The notes beneath the pieces are model-generated. The model saw nothing but the letters and a program-made list of their open reading frames with translations. It was not told the origin of the DNA and ran no database searches. From assembly GCA_964581905.1 (NCBI GenBank), contig CAZOQJ010000080.1:1-10820 (forward strand): a stretch of 10,820 nucleotides of DNA, read 5' to 3'. Below are positions 6,069-10,820 of this stretch, one piece after another. This stretch comes from CAZBWE01 sp964581905. GTDB taxonomy: Bacteria; Planctomycetota; Phycisphaerae; Sedimentisphaerales; Anaerobacaceae. A program made the translations under genes and the position numbers. Within the stretch, counting starts at the first letter, position 1. Each line of letters starts with the position of its first letter.

Positions 6069-6518
6069 ATGCGAGCGGTAATCCAGAGGGTTTTGCAGGC
6101 GAAAGTTGAAGTTGATAGCCAAGCGGTCGGTCGAATTGACAAGGGTTTGCTGGTCTATCTCAGCGTTGGTGATGGTGACATCGAAAAGGATGCCGAGTTT
6201 ATGGCTGACAAGCTCGTAAACCTGCGGATTTTTGCTGACGAGGCCGGAAAGATGAATCGAAGTGTCATTGATGTTGGCGGAAGCATTTTGTTGGTAAGCA
6301 ACTTCACTCTTCACGGCGATTGCCGCAAGGGTCGCCGTCCCGGCTTTGATGCCGCCGCCGACCCGCAATTCGCTCAGCAGCTTTACGAAAAGACAATCGA
6401 GCTTGTTGCCAATAAGGGCATCGCTGTCGAGAAGGGGGTTTTCGGCGGATATATGCACGTAACCAGCACCAACGATGGCCCCGTCACTTTTATGCTCGAT
6501 AGTAGCAGATTGTTTTAA
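6069..6518 (+). CDS. dtd: D-aminoacyl-tRNA deacylase (D-Tyr-tRNA deacylase)
   Basis: A 149-residue protein of the DTD family, which hydrolyses D-amino acids (and mischarged glycine) from tRNA in the cytoplasm. MRAVIQRVLQAKVEVD is the typical opening. The catalytic region SNFTLHGDCRKGRRPGF (77-93) corresponds to the family's SQxTL motif, with Asn instead of Gln at 78 and the conserved Thr80 kept. NDGPVTF (135-141) is the chiral-proofreading Gly-cisPro loop (G137-P138). The preceding GVFGGYMHV differs slightly from the common GxFGAxMxV. ATG 6069 is chosen because the family starts with MRAV; the upstream in-frame ATG 6039 overlaps the SDR gene and adds a non-conserved decapeptide. Only a weak AGG precedes the start, so translational coupling to the SDR gene is likely. 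Confidence 0.93.
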   Translation: MRAVIQRVLQAKVEVDSQAVGRIDKGLLVYLSVGDGDIEKDAEFMADKLVNLRIFADEAGKMNRSVIDVGGSILLVSNFTLHGDCRKGRRPGFDAAADPQFAQQLYEKTIELVANKGIAVEKGVFGGYMHVTSTNDGPVTFMLDSSRLF

Positions 6519-6519
6519 T

Positions 6520-7455
6520 ATGAAACTGATAACCTATCAACGCAATCAGACAATATCCTGCGGAGTGCTTTCCGATAGGGGGGTTCTTGACATCCCGTCA
6601 GTTTGGCCGGGCCCCAATCCACCTCGCAGCGTAAAGCAAATCCTCGAAAGAGGCCCCGATTGTCTCTGCCGCATTGCAGAGCTTACCGAATCGGCTGATT
6701 CTTTTACGCCGAAAGACCAGGTCAAGCTGCTTGCTCCTGTTACCCGCCCGAATAAGGTCCTCGCACTTGCAGGCAACTACTCGGAGCACATCAAAGAAGC
6801 CGGCCTTGTACTTGGCCTCTCCGATGCCCCTCGCCGAACTACCGTGCCCAGGCCTTTTCTTATGCCGCCGACCGTCGTAATCGGTCCCGATGACGAAATA
6901 CCCTGGCCGGCCTACAGCGAGCAGATTGACTATGAAGTTGAGCTTGCTGTTGTTATCGGCAGAAGGGCAAAAGATATTTCTCCCGAAGATGCACTCGATT
7001 ATGTAGCTGGTTATACTATCGCCAACGATGTATCTGCCCGCAGCGTAACTTTCGCCAAAGGCCGGGCCAAACGCCCCTGGGACGAATTCTACGACTGGCT
7101 GAACGGCAAGTGGGCTGACGGCTTTTGCCCGATGGGGCCGTACTTACTTACCGCTGATGAGATCCAGGATGTGCAGAATCTCGCTCTCCAGCTCACCGTC
7201 AACGGCAAAGTCCGCCAGAAAGCAAACACCGCCCAGATGATTTATTCCGTAGCTGATATCGTTTCGTTCCTCAGCCACATAATGACTCTCGAACCCGCTG
7301 ACGTCATAGCCACCGGCACCCCATCCGGAGTTGCTATGGCCACGGGCGGTTTCCTCCAGCCGGGCGATTCTATCCAGTGCTCCATTGAAAACCTCGGAAC
7401 ACTGACAAACACTCTCGGCCCAAAGCCCCCAAAATTCTACCAACCACTTCTCTAA
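6520..7455 (+). CDS. Fumarylacetoacetate hydrolase (FAH) family protein
   Basis: A 311-residue two-part protein: a short N-terminal domain (about 1-70) and the FAH catalytic fold. YEVELAVVIG supplies metal ligands Glu139 and Glu141, and Asp170 in ANDVSAR is the third. The GKWADGFCPMGP loop begins at Gly196-Lys197, and TGTPSGV at 265-271 closes the active site. Family members cleave or hydrate beta-diketone or 2-oxo acids, for example fumarylpyruvate, 2-keto-3-deoxy-sugar acid or oxaloacetate tautomer substrates. The exact substrate is not readable. The insertion APRRTTVPRPFLMPPTVV (103-120) sits where relatives bind substrate. ATG 6520 starts 1 nt after the dtd stop (TAATATG), which indicates translational coupling; the earlier in-frame ATG 6475 lies inside dtd and adds unrelated residues. 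Confidence 0.9.
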   Translation: MKLITYQRNQTISCGVLSDRGVLDIPSVWPGPNPPRSVKQILERGPDCLCRIAELTESADSFTPKDQVKLLAPVTRPNKVLALAGNYSEHIKEAGLVLGLSDAPRRTTVPRPFLMPPTVVIGPDDEIPWPAYSEQIDYEVELAVVIGRRAKDISPEDALDYVAGYTIANDVSARSVTFAKGRAKRPWDEFYDWLNGKWADGFCPMGPYLLTADEIQDVQNLALQLTVNGKVRQKANTAQMIYSVADIVSFLSHIMTLEPADVIATGTPSGVAMATGGFLQPGDSIQCSIENLGTLTNTLGPKPPKFYQPLL

Positions 7456-7862
7456 GTTCTTAATCCGCATAGGTTTGTAAAAAAATCTGATATAAGCATC
7501 GGCTGTACATAGACATACGGAAAATAATCAATCAAATACGCAGGTAGTTGCGCACAAAAACCGAAAAATCTAAATTTTTTTTATTCCTTTTTGTATAAGC
7601 ACCTGCGCATTTTCATTCCTCGAAAAATCCCTCGAATTTCAATCAAACGTGCAGGTTCGTCCAATTATGGAAGGCCGTTGTTTTTTGCCTTCCGGCGAAA
7701 AACGCAAAATACGAAAATCGTAAATCGTAAATGTTGTGCGGAGGTTGGGTCATCAACGTTACCGTCGACATTCAATCTTGGTTCGAAAGGCGGATTATTT
7801 TCTTCGTTCTTTTGTTTCGTCGCCTTCGTTTCGGCTATGCTTTCAGAAAAATTCCTATATCG
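7456..7862. other. Intergenic region upstream of the HNH-AP2 gene
   Basis: No gene is supported here. The stretch is AT-rich, with a T-run at about 7574-7581 and word-like repeats such as AATCGTAAATCGTAAATG near 7715-7732. A frame opens at ATG 7731 and joins the HNH-AP2 frame, but its first 38 codons (rich in Arg, Phe and Ile) look non-coding. ATG 7837 begins what appears to be the original start of the HNH gene, one base out of frame. No convincing terminator follows the FAH gene. Confidence 0.55.
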
Positions 7863-8330
7863 ATGCAGAAGTTCGCCATTGTTGACCCCGAGGATTACGC
7901 TCGCCTGAAAAGATACAAATGGTATGCCCGCAAAGGCCCAACCACCTTTTACGCCGTCCGTTACATATCGATGTACGAAAAGCAGGACCGCAAAAATGCC
8001 TATATGCACAATCTCGTTATTGACGTTCCTGAAGGATTGTTCTGCGACCACATCAACTACAATGGCCTGGACAATCGAAAGGCCAATCTTCGTCCTGCGA
8101 CTCACATGCAGAACGTCTGGCACCGCAGAAAGTTCAGGGTAAATTCGAGCTCGAAGTACATAGGTGTTGGCTGGTCGAAGGACTGCAGGAAATGGCGTGC
8201 AAGAATTCGTTATAACCGAAAGCGTTTTTCTCTCGGCCTGTTCAACTCCGAAATCGCCGCCGCCCGTGCCTATGACGCCGCCGCCCGCAAATACCACGGA
8301 GATTTTGCTGTACTTAACTTCGATTCGTGA
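7863..8330 (+). CDS. HNH endonuclease with C-terminal AP2 DNA-binding domain
   Basis: Counted from ATG 7863 the protein has 155 residues. FAIVDPEDYARLKRYKWYAR opens the HNH_3-type nuclease. The core is YMHNLVIDVPEGLFCDHINY (47-66), with His49 and the Asp62-His63 pair, followed by GLDNRKANLRPATHMQN (68-84). An AP2 domain follows at about 97-153 (KYIGVGWSKD, WRARIRY, AARAYDAAARKYHG, FAVLNF). This architecture is typical of selfish homing-type nucleases, abundant in phages and some planctomycete-like genomes. No start has a ribosome site. The in-frame region extends up to ATG 7731, but only the last six codons before 7863 (RKIPIS) look like family sequence. The likely native ATG at 7837 is separated by a one-base deletion in an A-run. 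The gene may therefore be poorly expressed or decaying. Confidence 0.78.
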   Translation: MQKFAIVDPEDYARLKRYKWYARKGPTTFYAVRYISMYEKQDRKNAYMHNLVIDVPEGLFCDHINYNGLDNRKANLRPATHMQNVWHRRKFRVNSSSKYIGVGWSKDCRKWRARIRYNRKRFSLGLFNSEIAAARAYDAAARKYHGDFAVLNFDS

Positions 8331-8354
8331 CCCGACTCTAAAGGCAGGAGCCTG

Positions 8355-8380
8355 TCCGCCGAAGCCTTGGCGAAGGCGGA
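8355..8380. repeat. TCCGCC/GGCGGA hairpin repeat, copy 2
   Basis: TCCGCC (8355-8360) and GGCGGA (8375-8380) enclose GCCTTGGC (8364-8371). The geometry is identical to the copy at 2648-2673: 26 nt, 6-bp outer stem, palindromic core. It sits directly between the intact HNH-AP2 gene and a remnant of an AP2 tail. Confidence 0.7.
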
Positions 8381-8382
8381 AC

Positions 8383-8439
8383 GAGGCAGCAATTAAGTAC
8401 CATGGCCAATTCGCCGTCTTGAACTTCAACAATTTTTGA
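8383..8439 (+). pseudogene. AP2 C-terminal tail remnant 1
   Basis: In frame this reads EAAIKYHGQFAVLNFNNF and a stop. It is a close match to AAARKYHGDFAVLNFDS at the end of the intact HNH-AP2 gene 60 bp upstream, with a different DNA sequence. EAAIKYHG is a common alternative form in this AP2 family. Upstream of Glu the frame runs into the TCCGCC hairpin, so the rest of the gene is missing. Confidence 0.75.
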
Positions 8440-8488
8440 TTTTGCGTTTTGGTTTTTTGCTTTAAACTTTAACTCTTAAGCTTCCTCG

Positions 8489-8527
8489 TACCACGGCGTG
8501 TTTGCCGTTCTAAATTTCAAATCGTAA
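8489..8527 (+). pseudogene. AP2 C-terminal tail remnant 2
   Basis: In frame this reads YHGVFAVLNFKS and a stop, a third version of the same AP2 tail. It lies 50 nt after remnant 1, and only T-rich filler precedes it. All three tails end within two residues after FAVLNF, so they are homologous 3' ends and not chance matches. Confidence 0.7.
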
Positions 8528-8543
8528 TCCACCACGTGCCTTT

Positions 8544-8577
8544 ACCCCGTGAGATGTGATAACTATCTCACCGGGGT
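8544..8577. promoter_or_regulatory. Strong inverted repeat upstream of the R-M genes
   Basis: ACCCC-GTGAGAT (8544-8555) pairs with ATCTCAC-C-GGGGT (8565-8577): 12 bp with one bulged C, closing a 9-nt loop, GTGATAACT. It has no T-run, so it is more likely a protein site, an mRNA structure or an insertion-junction palindrome than a terminator. The function is not determined. Confidence 0.5.
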
Positions 8578-8584
8578 CGGTTAG

Positions 8585-8636
8585 CCCCCATCCCTGCTTG
8601 CCCTCCGTAGCATTAGCGAAGGATGGGTGCTGGGGG
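8585..8636. repeat. Nested palindrome containing hairpin repeat copy 3
   Basis: CCCCCA (8585-8590) pairs with TGGGGG (8631-8636). The inside (8597-8626) is a diverged member of the TCCGCC hairpin family: CTTG, then CCCTCC, then a GTAGC/TTAGCGAA core, then GGATGG. The arms retain partial pairing only. Confidence 0.55.
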
Positions 8637-8647
8637 TCATACTTTCT

Positions 8648-8670
8648 CCCCCAATTTATTGCGGGGTTTT
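8648..8670 (+). terminator. Possible rho-independent terminator
   Basis: CCCCCAA and TTGCGGGG flank a short TTTA loop, with one C-C mismatch, and are followed by TTTT and a T-rich run to about 8680. It would shield the R-M genes from read-through from the left. The stem is short, so this is tentative. Confidence 0.35.
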
Positions 8671-8696
8671 CTCGTTCTTTGGTACCAATTAGGCCA

Positions 8697-8725
8697 TTGA
8701 CTTCCTTCATACTTGCTGGTATAAA
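8697..8725 (+). promoter_or_regulatory. Candidate promoter of the R-M operon
   Basis: TTGACT (8697-8702) and TATAAA (8720-8725) are separated by exactly 17 nt, close to the sigma70 ideal. The predicted start of transcription near 8732 would fall inside the GAAGGAG ribosome site (8729-8735), so the transcript may begin slightly upstream or be translated without that site. Confidence 0.45.
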
Positions 8726-8745
8726 AGTGAAGGAGTCGAACAATT

Positions 8746-9654
8746 TTGTTATGGATGACAGGAATGCCTTTAATTGCCGAAAAATCGCTCGCCGCTAAAC
8801 CCTTCCTCAAATGGGCTGGTGGCAAGGGCCAGTTAATTCATGAGATAGACAAGCGCCTGCCTAAGGATGAAATATGCTCTGGCCGGATTGATACTTATGT
8901 CGAGCCTTTTGTTGGCGGCGGTGCCATTTTTTTCCACATTGCCTGTCAGTATCCTGAAATTAAGCAATTTTATCTCTTTGACATAAACCCTGATTTAGTT
9001 GCTTGCTACAACGCTATTAAAAGAAACATTGAGGCTCTAATCTCCGAACTGAAACCTTTAGAGGCGATGTTCAAAAGAAAAAGGCTAACTCGGAAGGACT
9101 TTTATTATAAAATACGGAAGCAATTCAATGGTGATCGTGACCCTGCTAAGCTGATATTTCTGAATAAGACCTGCTTTAATGGCCTGTACCGCGTCAATCG
9201 TAGTGGCCACTTTAACGTCCCCTTTGGTGATTACAAGAATCCCAAAATCTGCAATGAGGAAAACCTGCGCGCCGTTTCGGAGGTTTTAACGAGGGCAGAC
9301 ATAATCTGTGCTGATTTTGAGCAGATAGAACAGTACGTAGATGCTAATGCCTTTATTTACCTCGACCCTCCTTACAGACCTATAAGCCCAACTGCAAGTT
9401 TTACTTCATATTCTAAAAACGACTTTAATGAACAGGACCAATTGCGCTTAGCCAAGTTTTGCAGGCGAATCCGCTCCAAAGGCGCTAAGTTTCTTCTGAG
9501 CAACTCCGACCCGAAAAACGAAGATCCTGCCGACCATTTTTTCGAGGTTCAATACAAGGATTTTACAATCGAAACAGTCGGAGCTACCAGACAGATTAAC
9601 TGCAAACCATCAGGCAGGGGACAAATCAATGAACTTTTAATCACTAATTATTGA
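8746..9654 (+). CDS. Dam/DpnM-family DNA adenine-N6 methyltransferase (predicted GATC)
   Basis: A 302-residue alpha-class (D12) adenine methyltransferase. FLKWAGGKGQL (20-30) and EPFVGGGA (53-60) form the AdoMet-binding motifs X and I. FLNKTCFNGLYRVNRSGHFN (138-157) is the Dam-specific block. DPPY (207-210) is the catalytic motif, followed by TSYSKNDFNEQDQLRLAKFC, typical of the Dam/DpnII branch. It should methylate adenine at N6 and protect host DNA from the adjacent endonuclease. GATC is inferred from family and partner. The TTG at 8746 is used because GAAGGAG (8729-8735) lies 10 nt upstream; ATG 8755 or 8764 are possible, and conserved sequence begins only near residue 18. The stop is 9 nt before the endonuclease gene, so the two are co-transcribed. 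Confidence 0.9.
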   Translation: MLWMTGMPLIAEKSLAAKPFLKWAGGKGQLIHEIDKRLPKDEICSGRIDTYVEPFVGGGAIFFHIACQYPEIKQFYLFDINPDLVACYNAIKRNIEALISELKPLEAMFKRKRLTRKDFYYKIRKQFNGDRDPAKLIFLNKTCFNGLYRVNRSGHFNVPFGDYKNPKICNEENLRAVSEVLTRADIICADFEQIEQYVDANAFIYLDPPYRPISPTASFTSYSKNDFNEQDQLRLAKFCRRIRSKGAKFLLSNSDPKNEDPADHFFEVQYKDFTIETVGATRQINCKPSGRGQINELLITNY

Positions 9655-9663
9655 GAGAGCAAT

Positions 9664-10779
9664 ATGGACTACATAGCCTTTGCCTCCAAACTAAGCTTTT
9701 ATGAGTTTTTTCAAGATGAATTTAAGAAGTCCCATTTCAATACCGGCGAATATAAGAAAGAAATAGACCTTCTAAAGGCGACCATAAACATTGATTACCT
9801 AACAAAGGTATTCGAAAGCGACCCAAGGATCATCGATATTTTCGAAGAGTTACTCCAACTAAAGAGATTCACTAACACTCAATACATAAACTTTTGCTTT
9901 GACGTTAATGTTCTAAATAACGCTGAGGAATCTTTGCTCCTTAAGTACATACTGAACAGCGTTTTCAAGTTTGAGAACGGCCAAACCAATGAGAGTTTTG
10001 CCAATATTTACTGCGACGTCTGCAAGAAGGACTCTCCAACGCGTGAAGAACTTATTTTTTTCACGAAGCGTTCTATGGTTCAGTATATTAATAAGGTGAT
10101 AAAGAAAAGAAAAATCTTTTACCATCACATTTCTAACTCGATCGGTTGCAGATTGAGAATTTCCAAGTACCTCATTGAGCATTTGAATGCTGACCAATTC
10201 TTATCGACTTTGGATTTGGAAAAGTTCCTTAGGGAAAAGCGGCATCCAGTGGATACAAAACATCTCCATGGCAATTTTGGAAACATAAAAATTTCCGAGA
10301 TCTTAGAAGATGCTGGTTTCAAAGATATAACTGACAGCGTGCCCGCGCGCATTATATCACTCAAATATATCTTCCAAAAGGAAAACAGTTTCAAAGGGCT
10401 TGCATACATTCGAGAAAGGGCCATCGAAGGTATTAATAAGCGAAAAGATCAGAAACCAAAAAAGTTTGATTATATAGTCATTCACGAAGGGACACCGAGA
10501 ATCCTCATAGAAACGAATTTCTTTTCGACGTCCGGAACAAAAATAGGTATCAATCAGGGCGAGTATGTGGACTTGAACGAGGATATTAAGGCCTTCAACA
10601 AAGCACATGTCACCGATTGGAAATTTATATGGATTACAGACGGAAATTACTGGCTATCAAAGGACGGCGAAGCACGTTTCGTCAACCTTAAGAACAACTT
10701 CTTCAAAGAGGAATTTCAGTTGTTGAACTATAAGCTCTTTCAGGAAGCTCTGCCCAAAATGCAGAAAAGCTTTATTTAG
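9664..10779 (+). CDS. Type II restriction endonuclease, DpnII/MboI-like
   Basis: A 371-residue protein directly downstream of the methyltransferase, with GAGAG at 9653-9657 as ribosome site. The C-terminal nuclease part carries KKFDYIVIHEG (Asp269) and ILIETNFFS (Glu283-Thr284-Asn285), then a conserved Gly-Thr-Lys, and FIWITDGNYWL (322-331). A D...ETNF pair followed by a WxTDGxxW block is the signature of DpnII/MboI-type PD-(D/E)xK enzymes, which cut unmethylated GATC. The segment EKFLREKRHPVDTKHLHGNF near 190-213 and the helix-rich N-terminus are not recognised. The protein is about 80-90 residues longer than DpnII or MboI, so an extra N-terminal domain is likely. The gene is AT-richer than the upstream operon and carries four GATC sites. 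The specificity assignment is inference; type II endonuclease is more certain. Confidence 0.75.
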   Translation: MDYIAFASKLSFYEFFQDEFKKSHFNTGEYKKEIDLLKATINIDYLTKVFESDPRIIDIFEELLQLKRFTNTQYINFCFDVNVLNNAEESLLLKYILNSVFKFENGQTNESFANIYCDVCKKDSPTREELIFFTKRSMVQYINKVIKKRKIFYHHISNSIGCRLRISKYLIEHLNADQFLSTLDLEKFLREKRHPVDTKHLHGNFGNIKISEILEDAGFKDITDSVPARIISLKYIFQKENSFKGLAYIRERAIEGINKRKDQKPKKFDYIVIHEGTPRILIETNFFSTSGTKIGINQGEYVDLNEDIKAFNKAHVTDWKFIWITDGNYWLSKDGEARFVNLKNNFFKEEFQLLNYKLFQEALPKMQKSFI

Positions 10780-10791
10780 TTAAGGGAAACC

Positions 10792-10820
10792 ATGCACGTA
10801 GATTATTCGCCCGAATATAC
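10792..10820 (+). CDS. Start of a downstream gene (5' end only)
   Basis: ATG 10792 follows the endonuclease stop by 12 nt, with AAGGGA (10782-10787) 4 nt upstream. The nine codons seen, MHVDYSPEY, run off the right edge. The position suggests a third gene of the R-M operon. MboI/DpnII systems often carry a second methyltransferase there, but these residues are too few to say what it is. Confidence 0.45.

Larger units (their letters stand above)
8331..8745. other. Hairpin-rich spacer with AP2-tail remnants
   Basis: No complete gene is visible. From left to right the spacer holds a TCCGCC hairpin (8355-8380), a first AP2-tail remnant (8383-8439), a T-rich filler, a second tail remnant (8489-8527), a strong inverted repeat (8544-8577), a nested palindrome (8585-8636), a terminator-like hairpin (8648-8670) and a promoter-like sequence (8697-8725). 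It reads as a junction between decayed selfish DNA and the restriction-modification module. Confidence 0.65.

Noticed and set aside
7539..7607. CGCAGGT/ACCTGCG inverted repeat as a terminator or attachment site
   Set aside because: It is seven bp with a 55-nt separation and no T-run after the second arm, compatible with chance.
7665..8432. 255-codon minus-strand open frame
   Set aside because: It is antisense to the HNH-AP2 gene, whose nuclease and AP2 motifs are clear on the plus strand, and it passes through the TCCGCC hairpin.
1..10820. tRNA, rRNA or riboswitch
   Set aside because: I saw no cloverleaf, rRNA motif or known riboswitch core on either strand; a covariance-model scan would be needed to exclude small RNAs.

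Overview
The window looks like a chromosomal segment of a moderate-GC Gram-negative-type bacterium, most likely a planctomycete (Phycisphaerae/Sedimentisphaerales-like). That assignment is an inference. It rests on the HNH-AP2 homing-endonuclease-like gene with repeated tails, the many short hairpin repeats, and the word-like AT-rich spacers. No rRNA or tRNA is visible, so taxonomy cannot be settled here.

Layout. Positions 1-2394 (minus strand, running off the left edge) hold the first 798 codons of a STAND-type P-loop NTPase fused to a perfect 40-residue TPR array. Positions 2395-3383 are a 1-kb gene-free spacer with two near-perfect parS sites, each inside a duplicated block, plus several hairpins. 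The parB gene follows at 3384-4343 with no parA in the window. A 132-bp MITE-like palindromic repeat (4394-4525) separates parB from a small predicted secreted protein (4682-5263). Next is a compact plus-strand operon: an SDR oxidoreductase (5320-6048), D-aminoacyl-tRNA deacylase dtd (6069-6518) and a fumarylacetoacetate-hydrolase-family enzyme (6520-7455).

The right third is accessory DNA. An HNH-AP2 gene, probably 5'-frameshifted (about 7863-8330), is followed by two orphan copies of its own C-terminal tail. A hairpin-rich spacer then leads to a type II restriction-modification pair: a Dam/DpnII-family adenine methyltransferase (8746-9654) and a DpnII-like endonuclease (9664-10779). The first codons of another gene start at 10792.

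How the genes fit together. ParB and its two cis sites form a chromosome-segregation centre, which suggests an origin-proximal location. The SDR-dtd-FAH operon looks like housekeeping and small-molecule metabolism. The STAND-TPR NTPase and the R-M pair flank this core and could both be defence genes. The clearest cross-scale signal is GATC content: only two GATC sites lie in the first 8.7 kb, against six in the last 2.1 kb that carry the predicted GATC-specific R-M system.
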